Origin: Didemnitutus sp047777955
Lineage (GTDB): Bacteria; Verrucomicrobiota; Verrucomicrobiia; Opitutales; Opitutaceae
Assembly (NCBI RefSeq): GCF_047777955.1
Contig: NZ_CP180537.1
Location: 1,736,001-1,800,000, forward strand
Length of the DNA: 64,000 bases
Direction of reading: 5' to 3'
In this document: positions 27,735 through 36,234 of the stretch, piece after piece
Layout: the number at the start of each line of letters is the position of its first letter
Position numbering within the stretch: position 1 is the stretch's first letter
Notes under the pieces: generated by a model
Told to the model about the DNA's origin: nothing
Database searches by the model: none
What the model saw: only the letters and a program-made list of their open reading frames with translations
Program-made: the position numbers and the translations under genes

Positions 27735-29192
27735 TCAAAGGTTCGGGGTTTTGCGGCTCCAGTCGTGCGCCTGCTCGTAGGTGTGCGCGAGGGTGAGGAG
27801 GTCGGCTTCCTTGAACGGCTGGCCGATGAGCTGCAGGCCGACCGGCAGGCCGGCACGGGTGAAGCCGCAGGGCACGCTCGCGGCGGGCAGGCCGGCGAGG
27901 TTCACGCCGATCGTGTAGACATCGAGGAGATACATCGCCAGCGGGTCCGCCTTCTCGCCGCGCTTGAACGCCGGCACCGGCGACGTGGGCGTGAGCAGCG
28001 CGTCGACCTCCTGGAAAGCCTGGAGAAAATCGCGGCGGATGAGCGTGCGGACCTTCTGCGCCCGCAGGTAATAGGCGTCGTAGTAGCCACTCGAGAGCAC
28101 GTAGGTGCCGAGGATGATGCGGCGCTTCACCTCCGCGCCGAAACCCTCGGCGCGCGACTTCGCGTAAAGATCGATGGCGTCGGTCGCCGCCTTCGAGCGG
28201 TGGCCGTAGCGCACGCCGTCGAAGCGCGCGAGGTTCGACGACGCCTCCGCCGTGGCGATGACGTAGTAGGCGTCGAGGCAGTAGCGCGTGTGCGGCAGCG
28301 AGACTTCCTTCACCTCGCAGCCGCGGTCGCGGTAGAACTTCACCGCGGCTTCCACCGCGGCGCCGATCTCCGGATCGAGGCCGGCGCCGAAATACTCCTT
28401 GGGAAGGCCGAGGCGGCGCGGCGCGGGACCGGCGAGCGCGGTGCGGTAGTCGGGCACCTCGGCCTTGAACGAGGTCGAGTCGAGCGGATCGTGGCCGGCG
28501 ATGGCGCGCAGCACGAGCGCGACGTCCTCCGTCGTGCGGCCGAACGGGCCGATCTGGTCGAGCGACGAGGCGTAGGCGACGAGGCCGTAGCGCGAAACGA
28601 GGCCGTAGGTGGGCTTGAGGCCGACGAGGCCGCAGAGCGCGGCGGGCTGGCGGATGGAGCCGCCGGTGTCGGAACCGAGCGTGGCGATCGCCTCGCCGGC
28701 CGCGAGCGCCGCGGCGCTGCCGCCGGAGGAACCGCCGGGCACGCGGGCGAGGTCCCAGGGATTGGCGACGGGACCGAAGGCGGAGTTCTCGTTCGACGAG
28801 CCCATGGCGAACTCGTCGCAGCTGAGCCGGCCCCAGAGCACGGCGCCGGCGTCCTTCAGCCGGCGCGTGACGGTGGCGTCGTAGGGCGAGACGAAATTCT
28901 GCAGCATCTGGCTCGAGGCCGTGAGCGGCTGGTCGCGCACGGCGATGACGTCCTTCAGGCCGATCGGGATGCCGTCGAGCGGCCCGCGGGCCTGTCCGGC
29001 GGCGCGGCGCGCGTCGGAGGCGGCGGCCTGCGCGAGTGCGTCGGCCTCGTCGCGGGAGTTGAACGCGTGCACGCGCGGCTCGACGGCCTGGGTGCGGGCG
29101 ATGAGCGCCTGCATCAGCTCGACGGCGGAGAGCTCGCGGCGCTCGAGGCGGGCCGACAGTTCGGCGATGGTCTGGAAATGGAGGGCGGCCAT
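27735..29192 (-). CDS. gatA: Aspartyl/glutamyl-tRNA amidotransferase subunit A
   Basis: A 485-residue amidase-signature subunit that releases ammonia from glutamine or asparagine for transamidation. The Ser-cisSer-Lys triad is complete: Lys80 in GIPIGLKDVIAV, Ser155 in VPGGSSGGSAAAL, and Ser179 in LGSDTGGSIRQPA. Length and the LVSRYGLVAYASSLDQIGP segment are typical of GatA rather than a stand-alone amidase. It begins 5 bases after the gatC stop. Confidence 0.96.
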   Translation of the reverse strand: MAALHFQTIAELSARLERRELSAVELMQALIARTQAVEPRVHAFNSRDEADALAQAAASDARRAAGQARGPLDGIPIGLKDVIAVRDQPLTASSQMLQNFVSPYDATVTRRLKDAGAVLWGRLSCDEFAMGSSNENSAFGPVANPWDLARVPGGSSGGSAAALAAGEAIATLGSDTGGSIRQPAALCGLVGLKPTYGLVSRYGLVAYASSLDQIGPFGRTTEDVALVLRAIAGHDPLDSTSFKAEVPDYRTALAGPAPRRLGLPKEYFGAGLDPEIGAAVEAAVKFYRDRGCEVKEVSLPHTRYCLDAYYVIATAEASSNLARFDGVRYGHRSKAATDAIDLYAKSRAEGFGAEVKRRIILGTYVLSSGYYDAYYLRAQKVRTLIRRDFLQAFQEVDALLTPTSPVPAFKRGEKADPLAMYLLDVYTIGVNLAGLPAASVPCGFTRAGLPVGLQLIGQPFKEADLLTLAHTYEQAHDWSRKTPNL

Positions 29193-29197
29193 CGGTG

Positions 29198-29488
29198 TCA
29201 CTCCACGACCTTGGGCACGCTGATCATGGACTCGCGCTGCGCGGGCGCGTTGCGCAGGGCGTCGGCGACGCTCAGGCCCGGGCGCGGCACGTCGGCATCC
29301 CAGACGTTCTCGACCGGGAAGGCGTGCGCGGTCGGTTCGACGCCGCTGACGTCGACCTGGGCGAGCTGCTCGATGTGGTGGAGCACGTCGCCGAGCTGCG
29401 CAGCGAACCGGGCCTTCTCCTCCGGCGTGAGGGCGAGGCGGGCGAGTTGCGCGAGGTAGTCGACGTTGAAGTCCTGCGGGGCGGACAT
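29198..29488 (-). CDS. gatC: Aspartyl/glutamyl-tRNA amidotransferase subunit C
   Basis: A 96-residue linker subunit that clamps GatA to GatB. It shows YLAQLARLALTPEEKARFAA, then the ILxHIEQL-type segment VLHHIEQLAQVDVSGVEPTA and the C-terminal ALRNAPAQRESMISVPKVVE. It is the first gene of gatCAB. Confidence 0.94.
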   Translation of the reverse strand: MSAPQDFNVDYLAQLARLALTPEEKARFAAQLGDVLHHIEQLAQVDVSGVEPTAHAFPVENVWDADVPRPGLSVADALRNAPAQRESMISVPKVVE

Positions 29489-29546
29489 GGGAAAAGGAGC
29501 GGCGAGGGTGCGAGAGCGGGGCGACGGCTGGCAACCGGCAAACCTG

Positions 29547-30284
29547 TCATGCCCGGACGCTCTGCCGATAGGCGAGCGGGGCGAGGCCGGTGGCGGCCTT
29601 GAAGTGCCGCGTGAACGCGCTGTGGTCGTAGAAGCCGCAGGCGTGCGCGATGTGCGCCACGGCGTCGTCGGAGTCGCGCAGGCGCTGCGCGGCGGCCTGG
29701 AGGCGGGTTTGCAGGATGAGCTGGCCGGGCGTGAGCCCGAGCAGGCGTTTGGTGAGGCGGGTGAACTTGGCCGGCGGCAGGGCCGCGCGGGCGGCGAGCG
29801 CGGCCGGGGTGAGCGCGTCGGCGAAGTGCGCCTGGAGGTATTCGACGGTGGCGACGAGCGGGGCGGGCACGGCGCCGGAGTCGCCGCCGACGTGGAGGTC
29901 GCGCGAAAGGCCCGCCAGCCCGGCGATGCGGCCGGCGGCGTCGCGCACGGGCAGCTTGGTCGTCAGGCACCAGCCGGGCTTGCGGGTGGGATAGAGGTGC
30001 AGTTCGAGCTTGTTGACCACCGCGGCGCCGCGGGTGAGGACGGCGGCGTCCTGCTCGGCGTAGCGGGCGGCGAGGTCGGCGGGAAACACGTCGGCGACGG
30101 TGCGGCCGAGCAGGTCGGCCTTGCTGCGGCGACCGCAACGCTCGACCAGCGTCTGGTTGACGGCGGTGTAGCGGCCGTGGCGGTCCTTCACGAAAAACAC
30201 CGCGTCCGGCACGAGATCGAAGAGCTCCCCGGCGACGAGCGGAGCGGCGAGCTGGGCGAGCGGACGGGCGGGGGCGGCGGGCAT
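29547..30284 (-). CDS. PAS-AraC transcriptional regulator, probable hydroxyproline operon regulator
   Basis: A 245-residue regulator. Residues about 15-125 are a PAS domain (LFDLVPDAVFFVKDRHGRYT and RTVADVFPADL); about 145-243 are an AraC/XylS double HTH (ALAARAALPPAKFTRLTKRL and HIAHACGFYDHSAFTRHFKA). PAS-AraC fusions usually sense a small ligand directly. The gene is divergent from the hydroxyproline degradation operon with a 65-base spacer, which makes hydroxyproline or a pathway intermediate the likely inducer (inference). The start ATG 30284 precedes the PAS domain; an upstream in-frame start would intrude into the divergent promoter. Confidence 0.85.
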   Translation of the reverse strand: MPAAPARPLAQLAAPLVAGELFDLVPDAVFFVKDRHGRYTAVNQTLVERCGRRSKADLLGRTVADVFPADLAARYAEQDAAVLTRGAAVVNKLELHLYPTRKPGWCLTTKLPVRDAAGRIAGLAGLSRDLHVGGDSGAVPAPLVATVEYLQAHFADALTPAALAARAALPPAKFTRLTKRLLGLTPGQLILQTRLQAAAQRLRDSDDAVAHIAHACGFYDHSAFTRHFKAATGLAPLAYRQSVRA

Positions 30285-30349
30285 ACTTGGACGAAAACAG
30301 CGTGGCCAGGCGCGGTTTTGATACAAGACTCGGCTGGTAGACTTCCCCC

Positions 30350-31290
30350 ATGTCCACGCCGGCCTCGCAGCGCATCCGCATCCTCGATTCGCACACGGGC
30401 GGGGAGCCGACGCGTCTCGTGCTCGAGGGCGGGCCCGAGCTTGGCCGCGGGCCGCTGGCGGAGCGCGTGGCGCGGTTTCGCGCGGAGTTCGACCGCTACC
30501 GCTCGGCGATCGTCAACGAGCCGCGCGGCTCGGACGTGGTCGTGGGCGCGCTGCTGGTCGAGCCGCACGTGCCGGACTGCGACGTGGGCGTGATCTTCTT
30601 CAACAACGTCGGTCCGCTCGGCATGTGCGGTCACGGCACGATCGGATTGGTCGTTTCGCTCGCGCACCTCGGTCGCGTGCAGCCCGGCGTCGTGCGTATC
30701 GACACGCCGGTCGGCGTGGTGGCGGCGACCCTGCACGCGGACGGCAGCGTGTCGGTCGACAACGTGCCGAGCTACCGCCAGGCCGCGGGCGTGGTCGTCG
30801 ACGTGCCGGGCATCGGCCGCGTGCGCGGCGACGTGGCGTGGGGCGGCAACTGGTTTTCCTCGTCGAGGCGCACGGGCAGCGCCTCGAGCTGGCGAATGTC
30901 GCGGCGCTGACCGACTACACTGCGCGCGTGCGCGCGGCGGTGAACGCGCAGGGTTTTCCCGCGGTGGACCACGTCGAGTTGTTCGCGCCGTCGCCGACGG
31001 CGGGCGTGGACAGCCGGAACTTCGTGCTCTGCCCCGGCGGCGCCTACGACCGCTCGCCCTGCGGCACGGGCACGAGCGCCAAGCTCGCCTGCCTCGCGGC
31101 GGACGGGAAGCTCGCGGAGGGCGCCGCGTGGGTGCAGGAGAGCATCGTCGGCAGCATTTTCCGCGGCCGCTACCGGCGCGCCGGCGACCAGGTCCTGCCG
31201 ACGATCACGGGCACGGCGCACGTGTGCGGCGAGGGCGTGTTGCTGCTCGACCCGGCCGATCCGTTCCGCTGGGGTATCCGGACACCATGA
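30350..31290 (+). CDS. 4-hydroxyproline 2-epimerase, frameshifted
   Basis: Proline racemase superfamily enzyme converting trans-4-hydroxy-L-proline to cis-4-hydroxy-D-proline. The catalytic Cys93 is in GMCGHGTIG; the second Cys is in RSPCGTGTSAKLACL. Two catalytic cysteines fit 4-hydroxyproline epimerase or proline racemase and exclude the Thr-type dehydratases. The frame breaks at about 30854: the text reads WFSSS, but adding one T to the TTTT run (30854-30857) gives WFFLVEAHGQRLEL, which matches the family and continues to 31290. This is probably a homopolymer error. It is the first gene of the operon and its TGA overlaps the next ATG (ATGA). Confidence 0.88.
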
Positions 31291-32549
31291 GCACTTCGCG
31301 CAGCGTCATCGTTTGCGGCGGCGGCATCGTCGGCCTCTGCACCGCGCACTATCTCGCCCGGGACGGCTTCGACGTCACGGTCATCGAGCGCAATCCGGAG
31401 GGTGCCGACTCCTGCGCGCAGGGCAGTGCCGGCTACGTCTCGCCGAGCCACGTGGAGCCGATCTCCGCGCCGGGCATGGTGTGGCAGGGCCTGAAGTGGA
31501 TGACGAGCTCGCGCAGCCCGTTCTACATCAAGCCGCGCCTCGATCCCGAGCTGATGCGCTGGGGCTGGCTCTTCGCGAAGAGCTGCACGCCGGAGCACCG
31601 CCTGCGCGCCGCGCCGGTGCTCGCGCAGCACTGCCTCGAGAGCCGCAAGCTCTTCGTCGAACTCGCCGCGCAGACGGGCAACAGCTTCGAGTTCGAGGCC
31701 CAGGGCCTGTTCAATCTCTGCAAGACGCCCGAAAAGCTCGCCGCCTACGAGAAGGGCCTCGCGGCGCTGGCCAACTCCGTCGGCGTCGAGGCGAAGATCC
31801 TCACGCCGGCGCAGGTCGCGGCCCTCGAACCGGGCGCGCGGATGGACATCGCGGGCGCGGTCTATTTCCCGATCGACGCCCACATCTCGCCGCGGAAGTT
31901 CATCCCCGCGCTCGTGGCGCTGCTCAAGCAGCAGGGCGTGAAATTCCACTGGGCGACGAGCGTCTACGGCTGGCGCAGCGAAGGCGGGCGCGTCACCGGC
32001 GTCTCGACCAGCGCCGGCGAGCTCACCGCGGACGAATACGTGCTCGCGACCGGCTCGTGGGCGCCGGAGACGATCCGGGGCCTCGGCCTGCGCCTGCCGA
32101 TGCAGGCGGGCAAGGGCTACTCGCTGGCGATCGAGCGGCCACGTTTCCAGCTGAAGAAGCCGATGATCCTTTCCGAACGCCGCGTGGCGGTGACCCCGAT
32201 GGGCCAGACGCTGCGCTTCGGCGGCACGATGGAGATCGCCGGCCACGTCGACCGCGTGCGCCCCGAGCGCATCGCGCAGATCAAGGCGGCGGCGCAGGTC
32301 TATTTTCCGGACATGAGCCCGACGGACTTCGACGGCATCCAGCCGTGGTTCGGCTACCGCCCGGTCTCGCCCGACGGCATGCCCTACATCGGGCGCTTCG
32401 CGCGGCAGGCCAACCTCACCGCGGCCTGCGGCCACGCTATGCTCGGCGTCACGCTCGCGCCGATCACCGGCCACGTCGTGAGCGAGTTGCTCGCGGGCAA
32501 GAAGCCGAGTGTGGACTTGTCGCTCACCAGCCCGGATCGCTTCGCCTGA
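31287..32549 (+). CDS. FAD-dependent cis-4-hydroxy-D-proline oxidase/dehydrogenase (DadA-like)
   Basis: A 420-residue DAO-family flavoprotein. The Rossmann motif VIVCGGGIVGLCTAHYLA starts at residue 7, followed by the FAD-ribose acid in VTVIERNPEG; the C-terminal flavin motif is in RPVSPDGMPYIGRF. It is DadA-like. In this position it should oxidise cis-4-hydroxy-D-proline to 1-pyrroline-4-hydroxy-2-carboxylate, passing electrons to the respiratory chain or oxygen. ATG 31287 overlaps the epimerase stop, showing translational coupling. Without the context it would be annotated only as a D-amino acid dehydrogenase. Confidence 0.88.
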   Translation: MSTSRSVIVCGGGIVGLCTAHYLARDGFDVTVIERNPEGADSCAQGSAGYVSPSHVEPISAPGMVWQGLKWMTSSRSPFYIKPRLDPELMRWGWLFAKSCTPEHRLRAAPVLAQHCLESRKLFVELAAQTGNSFEFEAQGLFNLCKTPEKLAAYEKGLAALANSVGVEAKILTPAQVAALEPGARMDIAGAVYFPIDAHISPRKFIPALVALLKQQGVKFHWATSVYGWRSEGGRVTGVSTSAGELTADEYVLATGSWAPETIRGLGLRLPMQAGKGYSLAIERPRFQLKKPMILSERRVAVTPMGQTLRFGGTMEIAGHVDRVRPERIAQIKAAAQVYFPDMSPTDFDGIQPWFGYRPVSPDGMPYIGRFARQANLTAACGHAMLGVTLAPITGHVVSELLAGKKPSVDLSLTSPDRFA

Positions 32550-32562
32550 TTTCCCTCCCCGC

Positions 32563-33456
32563 ATGAACTGGAAAGGTGTCATCCCCGCCATCACGACCAA
32601 TCTGAAGGCCGACCTCGCGGTCGACCACGCCGCGCTCGCGGCGCACTGCCGCTGGATGATCGACAGCGGTTGCACGGGGATCGTCTGCGGCGGTTCGCTC
32701 GGCGAGGCGCAGACGCTGAGCTTCGACGAGAAGATCGCCGTCGTCCGCACCGCGGTGGCGGCCGTCGGCGACCGCGCACCGATCGCGCTCGGCATCGCCT
32801 CCCTGACGACGGCGGAGGCGGTCGCGATGGCGCAGGCGGCGCAGGCCGCCGGGGCGAAGGGCCTGATGGTGCTGCCGCCCTACGTTTACTCGAGCGACTG
32901 GCGCGAGATGAAGGCGCACGTCGGCGCGATCATCGCGGCGACGCCGCTCTCGTGCATGCTCTACAACAACCCGCCGGCCTACAAAACCGACTTCCTGCCC
33001 GAGCAGATCGCGGAGCTGGCCGCCGCGCACCCGAACCTGCGCGCGGTGAAGGAATCGAGCGGCGACGTCCGGCGCGTGACGGCGATCCGCGCGGCGTGCG
33101 GCTCGCGGCTCGACATCCTCGTCGGCATGGACGACGCGATCGTCGAGGGCGTCTACGCCGGCGCGGTGGGCTGGATCGCGGGCCTGGTGAACGCGTTTCC
33201 CGAGGAGAGCGTGGCGCTGTTCGACTTCGCGGCGCGCGGCGACAAGACCCGCGCGCTGGCGCTCTACACGTGGTTCCTGCCGCTGCTGAAGCTCGATACG
33301 GTGCCGAAGTTCGTGCAGCTGATCAAATGGGTGCAGGCCGAGGTCGGGCGCGGCACGCCGCACGTGCGGCCGCCGCGGCTGGAGCTGGCCGGAGCCGATC
33401 TCGACCATGCGCGCGCGGTGCTGGCGAAGGCCCGGAAGGATCGGCCGCGGTTGTGA
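32563..33456 (+). CDS. 1-pyrroline-4-hydroxy-2-carboxylate deaminase (DHDPS family)
   Basis: A 297-residue TIM-barrel class I aldolase-superfamily protein. The Schiff-base Lys163 is in LRAVKESSGD and the Tyr134 proton relay is in CMLYNNPPAY. It resembles dihydrodipicolinate synthase, but the operon indicates the deaminase that turns the pyrroline into 2-oxoglutarate semialdehyde plus ammonium. The ATG is 13 bases after the oxidase stop. Confidence 0.87.
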   Translation: MNWKGVIPAITTNLKADLAVDHAALAAHCRWMIDSGCTGIVCGGSLGEAQTLSFDEKIAVVRTAVAAVGDRAPIALGIASLTTAEAVAMAQAAQAAGAKGLMVLPPYVYSSDWREMKAHVGAIIAATPLSCMLYNNPPAYKTDFLPEQIAELAAAHPNLRAVKESSGDVRRVTAIRAACGSRLDILVGMDDAIVEGVYAGAVGWIAGLVNAFPEESVALFDFAARGDKTRALALYTWFLPLLKLDTVPKFVQLIKWVQAEVGRGTPHVRPPRLELAGADLDHARAVLAKARKDRPRL

Positions 33457-33539
33457 CCGGGCGCCGGCGTGACTGAGAGACTGACGCGGCCGGAACTTTG
33501 GCGTGTCTTTCGCCGGAATCCGGCCATCTTTCCCACCCC

Positions 33540-35126
33540 ATGAAACCAGACGGCGGCAACCTGATCGGCTTCGGCTCGAGTGGTCCCGGCGGGACCGTGT
33601 TCAAGGCGTTCAATCCGGCGACGGGCGCGCAGATCGAGCCGGGCTTCGCGTCGGCGGAGGCGGCGGACGTCGAGCGCGCCGTGCAGCTGGCCGCGGAGGC
33701 GGCGCCGGCGCTGGCGCGCCTGCCCGGGAGAAAGCGCCACGAGTTTCTCCGGCGCATCGCCGACAGTCTCGAGGCGAAGAGCGCGGACCTGGTCGCGCGC
33801 GCGATGCTCGAGACCGGGCTGCCCGAGGCGCGTCTCAAGGGCGAGGTGGCGCGCACGGCGGGGCAATTGCGGCTCTACGGCGAGGCGGCGGAGCGCGGCG
33901 ACTGGCTCGACGCGCGCATCGAGACGGCGCAGCCGCAGCGCCAGCCGCTGCCGAAGCCCGATCACCGCTCGATGCGGCGCGCGATCGGGCCGGTGGTGGT
34001 GTTCGGCTCGAGCAATTTCCCGTTCGCCTACTCGGTGGCCGGAGGCGACACGGCGTCGGCCTTCGCGGCGGGTTGCCCCGTGATCGTGAAGGCGCATCCG
34101 GCGCATCCGGGCACGGGCGAGCTGGTCGGCCGGTTGATCGGGCACGCGGTGCGCGATTGCGGGCTGCCGGAGGGGACGTTCTCGCTGCTGTTCGACGCGG
34201 GCTTCGCGGTCGGGCAGGCGCTGGTGCGGCACCCCGCGGTGAAGGCGCTGGGCTTCACCGGCTCGCTGAAGGGCGGGCGGGCGCTGGCGGACCTCGCGGC
34301 GGCGCGCCCGGAGCCGATCCCGGTCTACGCGGAGATGGGCAGCATCAACCCGGTCTTCCTGCTCCCCGGCGCGATCGCGGAGCGCCGCGCGGCGCTGGTC
34401 GAGGGGCTCTACACGTCGTCGCTGGCGGGCGTCGGGCAATTCTGCACCAATCCCGGCCTGATCGTGCTGCTGCGCACGCCGGAGGCGGAGCAGTTCGTGC
34501 AGGAGCTGGCGGCGCGGCTGTCCGCCACGCTCGAGGGCATGATGCTCACGCCGGGCATCAAGAACGCGTTCGTCGCCGGCACGACCGCGCGAGCGACGCA
34601 GCCGGGCGTGCGCGTGATCGCGCGCGGCAACGCCTCGTCGGTCTGCTCGGCTGCGCCGGTGTGGTTTGAAACCGACGCGAAGTTCTTCGCCGGCAACCCC
34701 ACGCTCTCCGAGGAGATCTTCGGGCCGAGCTCGCTCGTCGTGTGGTGCCGGGATCGCGGCGAGCTGCTCGCCGTGGCGCGATCCCTCGAGGGCTCGCTGA
34801 CCGCGTCGCTGCACGCCGCGGCTGGCGAGGCGCGCGAGCTGGGCGAATTGGTCGAGGTGCTCGCCGCCAAGGCCGGCCGCGTGATCCTCAACGGTTATCC
34901 GACCGGCCTCGAGGTCAGCCCCGCCATCGTGCACGCCGGTCCGTATCCGGCGACGAGCGACGGCGGTCGCAGCACATCGGTCGGCACGCGCGCGCTCGAG
35001 CGCTGGGCGCGGCTGGTGTGCTACCAGGGCTTCGCGGACGAGCTGCTGCCCCCGGAGCTGCAGAACGCCAACCCGCTCGGGTTGCGTCGGCTGGTGAACG
35101 GCGAGTGGGCGAGCGGGGCGATCTAG
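33540..35126 (+). CDS. 2-oxoglutarate semialdehyde dehydrogenase (ALDH family)
   Basis: A 528-residue NAD(P)-dependent aldehyde dehydrogenase. Catalytic Cys302 is in GVGQFCTNPG and the general base Glu265 in PVYAEMGSINP; the cofactor region VVVFGSSNFPFAYSVAGGD is clear. Length and the FCTNPG motif fit ketoglutarate semialdehyde dehydrogenases of hydroxyproline and pentose/glucarate catabolism. It makes 2-oxoglutarate, the last step of the operon. An 83-base gap separates it from the deaminase gene. No transporter gene follows. Confidence 0.88.
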   Translation: MKPDGGNLIGFGSSGPGGTVFKAFNPATGAQIEPGFASAEAADVERAVQLAAEAAPALARLPGRKRHEFLRRIADSLEAKSADLVARAMLETGLPEARLKGEVARTAGQLRLYGEAAERGDWLDARIETAQPQRQPLPKPDHRSMRRAIGPVVVFGSSNFPFAYSVAGGDTASAFAAGCPVIVKAHPAHPGTGELVGRLIGHAVRDCGLPEGTFSLLFDAGFAVGQALVRHPAVKALGFTGSLKGGRALADLAAARPEPIPVYAEMGSINPVFLLPGAIAERRAALVEGLYTSSLAGVGQFCTNPGLIVLLRTPEAEQFVQELAARLSATLEGMMLTPGIKNAFVAGTTARATQPGVRVIARGNASSVCSAAPVWFETDAKFFAGNPTLSEEIFGPSSLVVWCRDRGELLAVARSLEGSLTASLHAAAGEARELGELVEVLAAKAGRVILNGYPTGLEVSPAIVHAGPYPATSDGGRSTSVGTRALERWARLVCYQGFADELLPPELQNANPLGLRRLVNGEWASGAI

Positions 35127-35193
35127 GGTCGGACAGAGGACAGGGGCGCTTGGCCTCCCAGCCGTCTGCGCGCGCGATTGCGCGCCGAAAGGA

Positions 35194-35209
35194 CCGTTGG
35201 GGGCAACGG
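35194..35209. repeat. Dispersed palindrome, copy 1
   Basis: CCGTTG (35194-35199), a GGGG loop, and CAACGG (35204-35209), followed by CCCCTACC. It belongs to the same short palindrome family as 36205-36226 and 60957-60978. Confidence 0.6.
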
Positions 35210-35241
35210 CCCCTACCGCACCGTGGCGCGGGCGGTTTCGC

Positions 35242-35742
35242 TCAGCTGAGCTTCGCGGCGGCGTGCCGGATGGCGCGGCCGTAGGCGGTGAGGCCGGGGT
35301 CCTCGGTCGTGTCGATCAACGTCTCGAGCGCGAGCTGAAGCGCGGCGGCGTGCTGCCCCGCGGCGTGGAGCGTGAGGGCGAGGAAGACGTCGAGCTCGCG
35401 GTTGTCGGGAAACTGGAGCTTGGCGGCGCGCAGCACCTCGGCCGAGCGGTCGAAGCGCCCGAGCGCGCGCAGCGTCGAGCCGAGGCCGACGTAGGCGTTG
35501 GAGAGCTCGTTGGGCGGCAGGCCGAGGGCGACGGCCTTTTCGTAGGCGGGCAGCGCCTGCTCGTGCCGGCCGAGGGTGTCGCAGGTCCACGCGATCTGGT
35601 AGGCGATCTCGCCGACGTTCGGGTGGCGCGCGTCGAGGTCCTGCAGGCGCGGCAGCAGCTGGTTGAACTGCCCGTGGGCGCGGGCGCCGACGATGGCGTC
35701 GAGTTCTTCCTTCCAGGCGGGGAGATCAGTCGGGGTTTCCAT
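35242..35742 (-). CDS. Tetratricopeptide repeat protein
   Basis: A 166-residue helical protein with at least three TPR-like units: AYQIAWTCDTLGRHEQALPA, AYVGLGSTLRALGRFDRSAE and LALTLHAAGQHAAALQLALE. There is no signal peptide. It begins 5 bases after the GNAT stop, so the order is thrS, GNAT, TPR on one strand. Probably a protein-binding adaptor; no partner can be named. Confidence 0.85.
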   Translation of the reverse strand: METPTDLPAWKEELDAIVGARAHGQFNQLLPRLQDLDARHPNVGEIAYQIAWTCDTLGRHEQALPAYEKAVALGLPPNELSNAYVGLGSTLRALGRFDRSAEVLRAAKLQFPDNRELDVFLALTLHAAGQHAAALQLALETLIDTTEDPGLTAYGRAIRHAAAKLS

Positions 35743-35747
35743 GCGAG

Positions 35748-36197
35748 TCAAAGGCGGGTGACGAGGAGGTGGCGGTCGGGGGTGGGGCGCAGGCCGAGCG
35801 CGGCGTAGAGGGCCTGGGCGGCGGCGTTGGCGGGGGCGACTTCGACGTGGAGGGCGAGGACGCCTTGGGCGCGGGCGTGGGCGACCAGGCGCGCGAGCAA
35901 GGCGCGGCCGATGCCGCGACGGCGGGCGCTCGGGCGGACGTAGAGATCGTCGATCGAGCCGTCGAGGCCGCCGAATTCCATGCTGTGGCGGGCGCAGAGG
36001 ACGGCGTGGCCGACGGGTTTGCCGCCGAGCCACGCGATCCACGCGGCGTTGCGCGCCGGATCGGCGAACAGCGCCGTGAAGCTGCGCGCGGCCCACTCGC
36101 GATCGAGCGCGAAGGCCGCCTCGGCGTAGAAGTCCGCCATCAGGTCCACCAACACCGGGATATCGGCGGAGGTGGCCTGGCGGATTTCGAGGGGCAT
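35748..36197 (-). CDS. GNAT family N-acetyltransferase
   Basis: A 149-residue acetyl-CoA-dependent acetyltransferase. Motif A, binding the CoA pyrophosphate, is VRPSARRRGIGRALLARLVA; motif B appears in EVAPANAAAQALYAALGLRP. Possible substrates are a protein N-terminus, an amine or an antibiotic; nothing in the sequence decides. It lies 37 bases downstream of thrS, with a palindrome in the gap, and is tightly followed by the TPR gene. Confidence 0.88.
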   Translation of the reverse strand: MPLEIRQATSADIPVLVDLMADFYAEAAFALDREWAARSFTALFADPARNAAWIAWLGGKPVGHAVLCARHSMEFGGLDGSIDDLYVRPSARRRGIGRALLARLVAHARAQGVLALHVEVAPANAAAQALYAALGLRPTPDRHLLVTRL

Positions 36198-36204
36198 GGG
36201 GAAA

Positions 36205-36226
36205 GGGCGGTTGAGGGCAACCGCCC
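36205..36226. repeat. Dispersed palindrome, copy 2
   Basis: Perfect 9-bp stem GGGCGGTTG (36205-36213) and CAACCGCCC (36218-36226) with loop AGGG, followed by CTGCC. It sits between thrS and the GNAT gene. Confidence 0.7.
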
Positions 36227-36234
36227 CTGCCGGT

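Noticed and set aside
30854..30857. Programmed frameshifting in the hydroxyproline epimerase
   Set aside because: No heptanucleotide slippery site, stop context or downstream pseudoknot is evident; a missing T in the run is simpler, and several similar breaks occur in the window.
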